From NCBI GenBank assembly GCA_964387795.1, contig CAYLYP010000025.1, forward strand, positions 1 through 36,653: a stretch of 36,653 nucleotides of DNA, in the 5' to 3' direction. The DNA is from CAYLYP01 sp964387795 (lineage in GTDB: Bacteria; Bacteroidota; Bacteroidia; Bacteroidales; UBA7960). The position numbers were made by a program, and so were the translations under genes. Under the pieces are notes generated by a model. It searched no databases. It saw nothing but the letters and a program-made list of their open reading frames with translations, and had not been told where the DNA came from. Below, piece by piece: positions 23,737 to 30,533 of the stretch; the first letter of the stretch is position 1; each line of letters starts with the position of its first letter.

Positions 23737-24387
23737 TTATAATGTTCGTTTAATAGCCATTACCGATAAAAGATCAGCAACATCCTCTGCTGCATCAGAA
23801 AGCGTTTCGATATGAAGGGTAAAGTATCTTAGGTGAAACTTCTCACTTAACCTTTTTAGTTTGGGCATATCCTGGAACACCTTTCTTTTTATTGCATCTG
23901 CAAGTTTATCTGCCTCATTCTCGTACAAATAAACCCGATGTAATTTTTCCTTTACAGAGGCGGGGTCTTTAAAATAAGACCGGGCTGCAGGGATTACGGA
24001 TTCAACAGCAGAGATACATATTTCGGTAAGTTTAATGAGATCCTGGTTCAATTCAGCAGGAATATACGGAACCTCAACATCAAACTGAAAAAGGCTCTTC
24101 TTTAATTGGTTCATTATCCCGTCAAGTTCTTCAATAAGCTTTAAAATATCTCCCCTTAATTGCGGCATTAAAGAATGTGTATAAAGGATATTCTCAATTT
24201 TTCGCTTTAAAACATCTGCTTCAGTTTCTAATTTTGACAACGTCTTTAAATTATCTACAAAACTCTCCCTGTTATCGTTAAGATAATTTTTAACACCTTC
24301 CTTAAATATCAAACCTCCCTGATCTATGATATTAAGGAAGTTATCAATAAGCTCAATAGACGTGTTTGCGTGTTTAAATGAAAACAT
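23737..24387 (-). CDS. DUF47/PhoU-like protein, PiT partner
   Basis: 216 residues, all helical, the standard length of the DUF47 family (relatives of PhoU usually encoded beside PiT transporters). The metal-binding E/DxxxD-type motifs are present as KLETEAD (about 52-58), LYENEAD and LSDAAEDVADL near the C-terminus (about 200). DUF47 proteins are thought to regulate PiT-mediated phosphate uptake. Here it is the first gene before the PiT-HTH fusion, with a 13-bp gap. The combination puts a PhoU-like sensor next to a permease that carries its own DNA-binding domain. Confidence 0.92.
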   Translation of the reverse strand: MFSFKHANTSIELIDNFLNIIDQGGLIFKEGVKNYLNDNRESFVDNLKTLSKLETEADVLKRKIENILYTHSLMPQLRGDILKLIEELDGIMNQLKKSLFQFDVEVPYIPAELNQDLIKLTEICISAVESVIPAARSYFKDPASVKEKLHRVYLYENEADKLADAIKRKVFQDMPKLKRLSEKFHLRYFTLHIETLSDAAEDVADLLSVMAIKRTL

Positions 24388-24413
24388 AATTCAAAAGATT
24401 AAGATTTCACGTC

Positions 24414-24421
24414 CAAATATA
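24414..24421 (-). promoter_or_regulatory. Possible -7 element for the DUF47/PiT operon
   Basis: On the minus strand TATATTTG is a perfect match to the Bacteroidota TAnnTTTG element, 27 bp before the DUF47 start. No TTTG or TTG is found at the right distance upstream, so the promoter may be weak or activator-dependent. Confidence 0.35.
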
Positions 24422-24668
24422 AGTTGTTTTACAATCCAATTTCACTTTCTATGCTAAGTATGCCTTTTGCTTAAAAAGTGATTACTGTATAGTCCAATAA
24501 AAATACTAATAATTAATTATTAATTTATTACAAATTAAAAGTAATGCAAATGATAAGGTTAAAATATTAAAAAAAACATGTTTGTATAGTTAGTGTAGGG
24601 GTAAAAATAACAAGAAAGTGCTATTTAATTTCAATTCAATAAATAGAAATATTTGGATTCAAAACAAC

Positions 24669-24893
24669 AAACTTTGATGAAAAAGGTTTTAAAATATCAG
24701 GTGTAGGACAAAAAGGAGAATAGGAAAATTATCCAGTCATGCTATCTCATTTAACTTGATAATCCCATAATGGCTAACGCAAACATCATGAAAGTATTAT
24801 TCCAAACAAGGAGACCAATCATAGCAATTAAATTGTATTATTGCATTGTAAATGATATGCTTAGTGCTTATCATGAGTCATTCAACAGACCCT
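24669..24893. mobile_element. Decayed copy of the 34631-34857 non-autonomous inverted-repeat element
   Basis: 225 bp, nearly the length of the intact copy (227 bp), in the same orientation. Colinear similarity runs through the whole unit: left end TTTGATGAAAAAGG against TCTGCTGAAAAAGT, then AAATATCAGGTGTAGG against AGGTATCAGATGTGAG, a central GCTAACGCAAACATCATG against ACTAACGCAAACATGATG, then TTGTAAATGATAT against TTGTAAATAATAT, and the right end CAACAGACCCTAA against CAGCAGACCCTAA. Both termini and the internal inverted repeat are degraded. No transposase is present. Confidence 0.75.
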
Positions 24894-24921
24894 AAAGAAA
24901 AAGAAAATTTAAACTAATATT

Positions 24922-26100
24922 TTACGCTTTTCTGTATTGCCCTAAAGGAACTTTTTCAATTGCAAGGAAAGCCCTGTATAAAGAATTAACAGAACCAAAG
25001 CCCGACAGCTCGGCCAATTGTTCATTGCTAAGGTTTTTACCTTCAGCAATAAGTCTTTTCACCTCTCCAACCCTGTAATAATTTACATGGTTACAGAAAT
25101 TCCTTCCGTATTCCTTGTTAATAATCCTTGATACATAAGTGCGGTTAGTTCCCATCATCCCGGCAAGGTCCCAAATTTTTAAATCCGGGTCTTTAAAGAT
25201 CTTTTCCCTTTCAAATAAATTGTCCAATACAGCTTTATACTTACCGGTATCCTGAACCTCAATAGTTTCTACTGATTCATTGCATTTGTTGTTTAGATTA
25301 AGAATCTGTTCTTCCTTATGCTCAACCGCAGATTCACTCTGACGATTGCCTAAAAAACCGATAAAGAATATCAAAAGAGTAAATATCACCGAAGGAAATA
25401 TAAGAAGAAATTGCTTCTCCAAAAAAACTTCTCTTCCCAAATAAGCTAAAACAATACTAGAAAGAGATGCAAGTCCCATAGTAATATTAAAAAACTGAAC
25501 CCAGGCAAGGCTATGTTTTTCAGTATTAGAGTAGTAATTGTTAAGTTGGTTGTTATGCTGCCTAATAAGCCTGAAGCTCATGATGAGATAGTAGATAACC
25601 TGAAAAATAAAAACAAACCTAAAGAGGTTATTAATAATCTTCAGATACTTAAAACTTATTAAATCTGGTGTTTCATTATTTAATAAAACTGCATAAAAAT
25701 CATTTGAACTATCAGGGCCAATGATAAACACACCAATAGATTCTAAAATAAATACAAGAAAAGGGGCAATCAGGAATTTCAAATGCAGTTTAAAAGAAAA
25801 CCATTTTTCTATTGTAAGTAATCTAACATAGATATGATACAAAGGATAAACAAGCAATGAAGCCAATACATAAAACGCATCCAGGAAATAATAAACAGAA
25901 TAGATTTTAAGAAAATAAAACAAATGCGAAACATATAAAACAAATGCAATAATCATAAACCGGCCAAGGAATATTTTAGGTGCCTTAATGCTTTTTTCAG
26001 GGATATTTAATACCCCAGCCCAAAATAAAGATACAAATACAGGCCCCAATAAAAGAAAAAGTTTGAACAACTCACCATAATACATCTGATTTTGAATCAT
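24922..26100 (-). CDS. Membrane-embedded AraC-family transcription regulator
   Basis: 392 residues. The N-terminal 255 contain about seven hydrophobic helices (for example FLLLGPVFVSLFWAGVL, FLIAPFLVFILESIGVFII, LIFPSVIFTLLIFFIGFLG). A short linker precedes a C-terminal AraC DNA-binding domain (about 295-392: FKDPDLKIWDLAGMMGTNRT, YVSRIINKEYGRNFCNHVNY, and LSNEQLAELSGFGSVNSLYRAF). The second recognition helix and the final LGQYRKA fit the family. Such proteins are one-component regulators that sense a membrane or external signal and act on DNA from the membrane. The ligand is unknown. The start at 26100 is one of two close Met codons (26085 is the other). Confidence 0.87.
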   Translation of the reverse strand: MIQNQMYYGELFKLFLLLGPVFVSLFWAGVLNIPEKSIKAPKIFLGRFMIIAFVLYVSHLFYFLKIYSVYYFLDAFYVLASLLVYPLYHIYVRLLTIEKWFSFKLHLKFLIAPFLVFILESIGVFIIGPDSSNDFYAVLLNNETPDLISFKYLKIINNLFRFVFIFQVIYYLIMSFRLIRQHNNQLNNYYSNTEKHSLAWVQFFNITMGLASLSSIVLAYLGREVFLEKQFLLIFPSVIFTLLIFFIGFLGNRQSESAVEHKEEQILNLNNKCNESVETIEVQDTGKYKAVLDNLFEREKIFKDPDLKIWDLAGMMGTNRTYVSRIINKEYGRNFCNHVNYYRVGEVKRLIAEGKNLSNEQLAELSGFGSVNSLYRAFLAIEKVPLGQYRKA

Positions 26101-26563
26101 TTGCCCACCTCATTTTGTTTATTTCCATCATTCTACCCTGATTCATTCAGGCTCATAAAAGTAATAAAATACTTGTTATTTTTACGTTTTGACAATTCTT
26201 TTTTACCAATTGGGAAAGGAAAAATTCAATGAGTTTTCTAACTTTGTGCAATAAAATATGGCATTAAGTTTGCATTTACCATGTTCCAGTTTGAAGTGTT
26301 TTTAAAAATGTCATTTATGAAAAACACTTTTTGATATTTTTGTAAAGCAAATTAAATATTAGGGATATATAAAAGACTCCGGAAAAGCAAGTTCAGTTTA
26401 GGTGAAAAAACAGTAGGTTGAAATTGGCGTTTTGGCTATGATATATTCACCAAAAACTTCCGGAAATAAAAAGGCAGCCTTTGGCTGCCTTTTTTTCATA
26501 GAATTAACGTAAAACCAGGTTTTTGGGTTTTAACTAAGAAACAACTACTAACCGAAAAGAACC
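26101..26563. other. Intergenic region, 463 bp
   Basis: It lies upstream of the AraC-type gene and downstream of the ABC/GntR operon. It contains the terminator at 26468-26496, and to its left a nested pair of short inverted repeats (TCCGGAA 26379-26385 with TTCCGGA 26458-26464; GGTGAA 26401-26406 with TTCACC 26446-26451). No gene or clear promoter was recognised. Confidence 0.5.
26468..26496 (-). terminator. Bidirectional terminator after the ABC/GntR/DUF2807 operon
   Basis: AAAAAGGCAGCC pairs with GGCTGCCTTTTT around a TTT loop, with T-runs on both strands. It lies 67 bp after the DUF2807 stop codon. Confidence 0.88.
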
Positions 26564-27313
26564 TTAATCATCATTGCCGAAAGTGCTTAGCATACCCCCG
26601 GACGAAATATCCTGGACAATATTAGCAGGCTGGCCTTTATAATAAACCCTTCCCCCTGCCATTGCCTTTGCCTTAAGACCATTCTCAACCCATACATAAA
26701 CCTTCGATCCTGACAGTGATGTGACATCACAAGCTTTTGAAAATAATTCATCAGCATTCACTTTACAACCCGCATCGGCATATATTTTCAGTTCCTGAGC
26801 CGTTCCTGATACCTCAATATCGCTGCCGGAATTAGCAACCATATCTATTAACACAAAACTTCCCTGAATTTCTGCATCACTTCCTGCTTCTGTCAATATA
26901 TAAAGACTATCCTGCTTAATGGGAGACAAGGTCCTGAATTTTGCCCCTGAGCCTAAGCTTAGCTTCACGATCCGGGGCAACTGTATCGTGAGACGTAACT
27001 TGTTTGAATAAATATGCTCAGAAGGATATACCTTTAGTTCCTGACCTTCTACTTTTGTTATCACCTTATCAATAAGGTTTTGATCTGCTTCTACTGTGAC
27101 CTCCTGGCTCGGTCCCTGAGTAAAGGACACAACAAAAGGACCAGTTACATTTATGCTTGAAAAAGTGCTTAAGCTTCTGGTTTGACTGATGATATTGTTA
27201 TCACCTGTTACAGCAGGGCGCAAAACATTTACTCTTAAAAATATTGCCCCGGCAAGAATAACTAACATTGTAAGGCCCAATGCACTTAGCAAAAGGATAT
27301 TGCTTTTTTTCAT
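26564..27313 (-). CDS. DUF2807 (GIN/auto-transporter adhesin head-like) membrane-anchored protein
   Basis: 249 residues. An N-terminal membrane helix (about 7-28, LLLSALGLTMLVILAGAIFL) anchors an extracytoplasmic right-handed beta-helix of DUF2807 type: FSSINVTGPFVVSFTQGPSQEVTVEAD at the start (about 51-77), then repeating strands (IKQDSLYILTEAGSDAEIQG, FVLIDMVANSGSDIEVSG, KIYADAGCKVNAD). The final GGMLSTFGNDD is usual for the family. The function of DUF2807 is not established. It is common beside envelope-stress and PspC-type genes in Bacteroidota. Here it is the last gene of the ABC/GntR operon, 53 bp after the regulator gene, and PspC is encoded just beyond the operon in the opposite direction. 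Confidence 0.9.
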   Translation of the reverse strand: MKKSNILLLSALGLTMLVILAGAIFLRVNVLRPAVTGDNNIISQTRSLSTFSSINVTGPFVVSFTQGPSQEVTVEADQNLIDKVITKVEGQELKVYPSEHIYSNKLRLTIQLPRIVKLSLGSGAKFRTLSPIKQDSLYILTEAGSDAEIQGSFVLIDMVANSGSDIEVSGTAQELKIYADAGCKVNADELFSKACDVTSLSGSKVYVWVENGLKAKAMAGGRVYYKGQPANIVQDISSGGMLSTFGNDD

Positions 27314-27366
27314 TTTCTTTGTTTTTATATTAAAATGATGATTTTCATTTAATTCAGTTGTTCGAT

Positions 27367-27729
27367 TTACCTTGAAGGTTGCGTTCTCATAAGCTCTTCC
27401 ATCTGCTGGCAGCTTAGGTTGAGCATCTTCATGGTTTTAAAGAGCGTGGGGGCATCCCGTTCAATGAATTCAATCCTTTTATAGGATAAGGCTTGTTCAT
27501 AACCATTTTCCCCTACAAAATACCCGATACCTCTTTTGTTTTGGATAATATCTTTTTCCTGGAGAAAAGTAAAAGCCCTTAATGCTGTATTGGGGTTCAC
27601 TTCCATCATCACTGCCACTTCACGAACTGAAGGGATACGTTCATTGAGCGCCCATTTTTTCATTAAAATGCTTTCACATATCCTATCAGCAATCTGAAGA
27701 TATATCGGTTGGTTTTCAATAAATTGCAT
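27367..27729 (-). CDS. YtrA-type GntR-family transcription regulator
   Basis: 120 residues from ATG 27727-27729. An earlier Met would overlap the permease gene and is disfavoured. The winged helix-turn-helix spans about 1-70: QPIYLQIADRICESILMKKW, LNERIPSVREVAVMMEVNPN, TALRAFTFLQEKDIIQNKRG and IGYFV. The short C-terminal helical tail (about 85-120) and small size place it in the YtrA subfamily, which usually represses its own ABC-transporter operon. It is preceded by GGGAGG at 6-bp spacing, a Shine-Dalgarno sequence unusually strong for this genome. It is third in the operon, whereas YtrA-type regulators are often first. A matching inverted repeat lies in the operon promoter. Confidence 0.92.
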   Translation of the reverse strand: MQFIENQPIYLQIADRICESILMKKWALNERIPSVREVAVMMEVNPNTALRAFTFLQEKDIIQNKRGIGYFVGENGYEQALSYKRIEFIERDAPTLFKTMKMLNLSCQQMEELMRTQPSR

Positions 27730-27730
27730 A

Positions 27731-28474
27731 TTAAACCTCCCTTTCTTTAAGTTTAAAATATGAAACAAGTAAGAAGAATGGCCCAGTAAGCCCGAAAAAC
27801 AAACCTTTCACAAGATATTCGAGCCAATACCAGTTCGGAACAAAGGTCATACCTTTAGACCCCAGATTGATATCAATATTACCGAATATCAGGAATGCAA
27901 CAAGTACAAACCAGATTGTAATAAAAGTACTTACAAGAAAATAAGCAAATACCGTTTTCAGTGCATTATGTTTCCTGAAGTAAACAGCCCCAAGCATAAA
28001 GATTGTTTGGATCACAAGGTAAAATGCAATATTCCACAATACAGTAGATTCAAATGGGTTGAATACCATCAGGGGTGTTCCAAAGGCTCCCATGCAAATT
28101 AATGTTCCCAATCCGCTTGTGAGCACAAGCCCTGCCATGGCTGCAAGCACATATAAAGGAGAATAAATAAACCAGTTAACCAAAAGCTTCTCAGCATTAG
28201 ATGCAGGAAGGGTGAGATAAAACTGGCTCCTGGAAGGTGTATGGAGTTCATTGAACGCACCACTGGTCAACAGATATCCCCCGATGTGAAATATGACGAG
28301 GCCAAGGTTATAATAAACAGACAACTGAGAATTATTGTTACTCCAGGTCTGCAAAATACTTATAAACAAAAGCACTCCCATCATGGCTGCAAACCCGATT
28401 AGCAAGCCTTTTCGGTTTATCACCAATTGGCGGACAAATAATTGTTTTAAACGAACAGGATTTATTTGGTTCAT
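27731..28474 (-). CDS. ABC transporter permease of the YtrA-regulated operon
   Basis: 247 residues from the Met at 28472-28474, which leaves 13 bp after the ATPase gene. A Met at 28510 would overlap that gene. About six hydrophobic helices are visible (for example LLIGFAAMMGVLLFISIL, LVIFHIGGYLLTSGAF, VLAAMAGLVLTSGLGTLIC, IAFYLVIQTIFMLGAVYF, FGLTGPFFLLVSYFKL). The motif RSQFYLTLPASNAEKLL after TM2 is typical of small Bacteroidota and Firmicutes permeases paired with GntR regulators. It forms the membrane part of an ABC transporter with the upstream ATPase. The substrate is unknown; drug, peptide or cell-wall-stress export is the usual guess. The stop codon is 1 bp before the GntR start. Confidence 0.85.
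   Translation of the reverse strand: MNQINPVRLKQLFVRQLVINRKGLLIGFAAMMGVLLFISILQTWSNNNSQLSVYYNLGLVIFHIGGYLLTSGAFNELHTPSRSQFYLTLPASNAEKLLVNWFIYSPLYVLAAMAGLVLTSGLGTLICMGAFGTPLMVFNPFESTVLWNIAFYLVIQTIFMLGAVYFRKHNALKTVFAYFLVSTFITIWFVLVAFLIFGNIDINLGSKGMTFVPNWYWLEYLVKGLFFGLTGPFFLLVSYFKLKEREV
27736..27741 (-). promoter_or_regulatory. Strong Shine-Dalgarno sequence of the GntR gene
   Basis: GGGAGG on the minus strand lies 6 bp before ATG 27727-27729, inside the end of the permease gene. It decides the start in favour of the 120-residue form and stands out because most genes here lack such a site. Confidence 0.65.
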
Positions 28475-28487
28475 GATATTTTTCAAT

Positions 28488-29318
28488 TTAAGATTTAAAC
28501 TCATTTTCAATTACAGAAGGACTAGAAATCACTGCATTAAAAAGCAGTTCCATATCAATCTCGCTGTCTTTACCATTTTTTTTCAATATGGCTTTACGCC
28601 CTCCAAGGACCTCCTCGGAATACAGGATTTGATGATCTGCACCATCGCCAACAAAACCAAATGAAAGTTTTTCAGAAACCTCAAAAGCATTGTGATGGAA
28701 AATGATTTTCCCTTTTTCAAGTATGGTTATGTAATCAATGATACTTACCAAATCCCTTACCTGATGGGTTGAAATGATTACACACCTGTCCTCTGACACA
28801 CTGGATGCCATAATCCTCCTAAACTGGCTCTTGGATGGGATATCCAAACCATTGGTTGGTTCATCCATCAGCAGGATTTTTGTTTGTGTAGCCAGACCAA
28901 ATGAAATCAAAAACTTTTTCTTCTGGCCATACGAAAGGTTGTTAAGTTTTTGGCTTGCATCTACATCAAATTCATTTAAGAATTTTTCGAACATACCCAA
29001 ATCAAATGAGGGATAAAAAGGAGCATGTACCTTAACATATTCCCTGATTGAAATTGCCGGCAAATCGTAATCCTCAGGAACAAGGAAAATATCCCTTAAC
29101 ATCTCAGGCTTACGTTCACTTGACTGAAAGCCTAAAACTTCACAACTACCCCCCTGAGGATAAAGCAAGCCGCTTATTTGTCTGAACAAGGTGGACTTCC
29201 CCGCCCCATTCATTCCAAATAAACCATATATACTACCCGCTTCCATATTCAGGTCCAGGTTATCAAAAAGCTTCTGGCCATGCCGGTATCCAAATCGAAG
29301 TTGTTTAATCTTTATCAT
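28488..29318 (-). CDS. ABC transporter ATP-binding protein of the YtrA-regulated operon
   Basis: 276 residues. Walker A is GMNGAGKST (35-43), the signature is LSYGQ (128-132), Walker B is ILLMDEP (148-154), and the switch histidine is His185 in STHQ. The Q-loop glutamine is replaced in LVPEDYDLP (about 80-88), a variant seen in exporters of the drug/YtrB type. The C-terminal 60 residues are a small regulatory extension. It powers the permease encoded 13 bp downstream. It is the first gene after an excellent Bacteroidota promoter with an overlapping palindrome, so the GntR regulator encoded third probably acts here. Confidence 0.94.
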   Translation of the reverse strand: MIKIKQLRFGYRHGQKLFDNLDLNMEAGSIYGLFGMNGAGKSTLFRQISGLLYPQGGSCEVLGFQSSERKPEMLRDIFLVPEDYDLPAISIREYVKVHAPFYPSFDLGMFEKFLNEFDVDASQKLNNLSYGQKKKFLISFGLATQTKILLMDEPTNGLDIPSKSQFRRIMASSVSEDRCVIISTHQVRDLVSIIDYITILEKGKIIFHHNAFEVSEKLSFGFVGDGADHQILYSEEVLGGRKAILKKNGKDSEIDMELLFNAVISSPSVIENEFKS

Positions 29319-29342
29319 AGTATTGCTGTGTTATGTTACTAC

Positions 29343-29362
29343 TGTATTACTTCACTAATACA
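29343..29362 (-). promoter_or_regulatory. Palindromic operator candidate for the GntR regulator
   Basis: TGTATTA-N6-TAATACA is a perfect inverted repeat (29343-29349 with 29356-29362). It is placed just downstream of the -7 element, at the expected transcription start of the ABC operon, which suits autorepression. Confidence 0.6.
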
Positions 29363-29365
29363 CTG

Positions 29366-29397
29366 CAAATGTAAAACACTTTTTATTCACCACCAAA
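29366..29397 (-). promoter_or_regulatory. Bacteroidota-type promoter of the ABC/GntR operon
   Basis: On the minus strand TTTG (29394-29397), a 20-bp spacer and TACATTTG (29366-29373) match the TTTG-N19-21-TAnnTTTG consensus completely. The expected transcript starts near 29360, about 40 bases before the ATPase start codon. Confidence 0.75.
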
Positions 29398-29747
29398 TGT
29401 TTTTTAAAAAAAATGCATTAAGCAGAAAAAATAAGTTTTATTGAATTTTATATAATTGTATTTCAATCACATATAAATTTATTAAAAAGTATTCCTGATA
29501 CAAAAAAACTGACAAAACTTATTATAAATACCAGCTTTTCAACAAGAACCTATTGATAATAATATGAAACCTCAACCAGATGATTAAAGGCTGAGGGAAG
29601 ATATTAAAAACCAAGCAAATGCATTAACTATCAAAAGAATAAAAAGAGAAATAGCCATAGCAACATCATCAAACACAAAACGACACCAAATGAATAGCTA
29701 ACAACTTATAAAAGAAAGAAACACATTTATAATTATTTCAAAACTAC

Positions 29748-29755
29748 TATATTTG
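29748..29755 (+). promoter_or_regulatory. -7 element for the PspC/DUF456 genes
   Basis: TATATTTG matches TAnnTTTG exactly and lies 30 bp before the chosen PspC start codon. The -33 region has only TTTA or CATT at near-proper distance, so the match is partial. Confidence 0.45.
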
Positions 29756-29785
29756 TATTACCCTAAACCAAATAAACAACGAACT

Positions 29786-29965
29786 ATGGCAAGGCTTATC
29801 AGAAAATCAAACGATAAAAAACTTTTTGGGGTGTGTGGTGCATTGGGTCGTTATTTTGAAATAGACCCAGTGATAATCCGGATACTCTTTCTTATTGCAG
29901 CAATTGTTTTTGGTTCCGGTATTTTGCTTTATCTCATTCTTGCAATTGTAATACCATCTGAATAA
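29786..29965 (+). CDS. Small PspC-domain membrane protein
   Basis: 59 residues from ATG 29786. An in-frame codon at 29753 lies within the promoter element and is disfavoured. The whole protein is a PspC domain: ARLIRKSNDKKLFGVCGALGR, YFEIDPVIIRILFLIAAIVFG and a final membrane helix ILLYLILAIVIPSE. PspC proteins take part in envelope-stress sensing with PspA-type systems in other bacteria. Here neither PspA nor PspB is nearby, and small stand-alone PspC proteins are frequent in Bacteroidota. It is followed by DUF456 with 1 bp between stop and start. Confidence 0.93.
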   Translation: MARLIRKSNDKKLFGVCGALGRYFEIDPVIIRILFLIAAIVFGSGILLYLILAIVIPSE

Positions 29966-29966
29966 T

Positions 29967-30455
29967 ATGAGCATTTCAATAGAGATTTTACTCATCGTCC
30001 TGGCATTTATCATGCTGCTTATCGGGCTATTTGGTGCAGTACTTCCCATTTTGCCGGGTCCTCCCCTATCACTGGGCGGATTGTTATTGTTGCACTTTGG
30101 TACACGAGCTGAGTTTTCAGAAAAAACCCTTTGGTTTTATGTGATCATTACAATAATTGTAACGATTATTGACTATTTATTACCAGTCTGGGGCACCAAA
30201 AAAACAGGAGGAAGCAAACATGGGGTCTTTGGGGCAACCATAGGCCTGGTGATTGGCATCTTTTTTTTCCCTCCCTTTGGGCTCATCATATGGCCTTTTA
30301 TTGGGGCTTTTGTAGCAGAACTCGTCAATGGTGCCCAAACAAACAGGGCACTTAAATCAGCAATAGGGTCTTTCCTTGGACTTGTAACAGGCACGCTATT
30401 AAAACTTATTGTTTCGGCATTAATGATTTTCCATGCCATTAAAGCACTGATTTAA
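29967..30455 (+). CDS. DUF456 membrane protein
   Basis: 162 residues with about five hydrophobic helices. DUF456 features are the N-terminal LIVLAFIMLLIGLFGAVLPI followed by LPGPPLSLGGLLLLHFG, the loop GTKKTGGSKHGVFGATIGLV with conserved glycines, and a C-terminal glycine-rich helix AIGSFLGLVTGTLLK. The function of the family is unknown. The start lies 1 bp after the PspC stop, so both are translated from one mRNA. Confidence 0.92.
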   Translation: MSISIEILLIVLAFIMLLIGLFGAVLPILPGPPLSLGGLLLLHFGTRAEFSEKTLWFYVIITIIVTIIDYLLPVWGTKKTGGSKHGVFGATIGLVIGIFFFPPFGLIIWPFIGAFVAELVNGAQTNRALKSAIGSFLGLVTGTLLKLIVSALMIFHAIKALI

Positions 30456-30533
30456 TACCGAACACAATAATAGGTCCGGCGCTTCGTTTTTAATAAAAAA
30501 AACATCATCTGTAAACGAAAATAGCCCAGACTT

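Larger units (their letters stand above)
24388..24921. other. Intergenic region, 534 bp, with a decayed mobile element
   Basis: It separates the AraC-type gene from the DUF47 gene. The part nearest DUF47 contains a possible promoter (24414-24421), the middle is very AT-rich, and 24669-24893 is a decayed copy of the inverted-repeat element found intact at 34631-34857. No gene was recognised. Confidence 0.7.
29319..29785. other. Divergent intergenic region between the ABC operon and the PspC operon
   Basis: 467 bp, very AT-rich in the middle. It holds the promoter and palindrome of the leftward ABC operon (29343-29397) and a promoter-like element for the rightward PspC operon (29748-29755). 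No gene was recognised between them. Confidence 0.7.
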
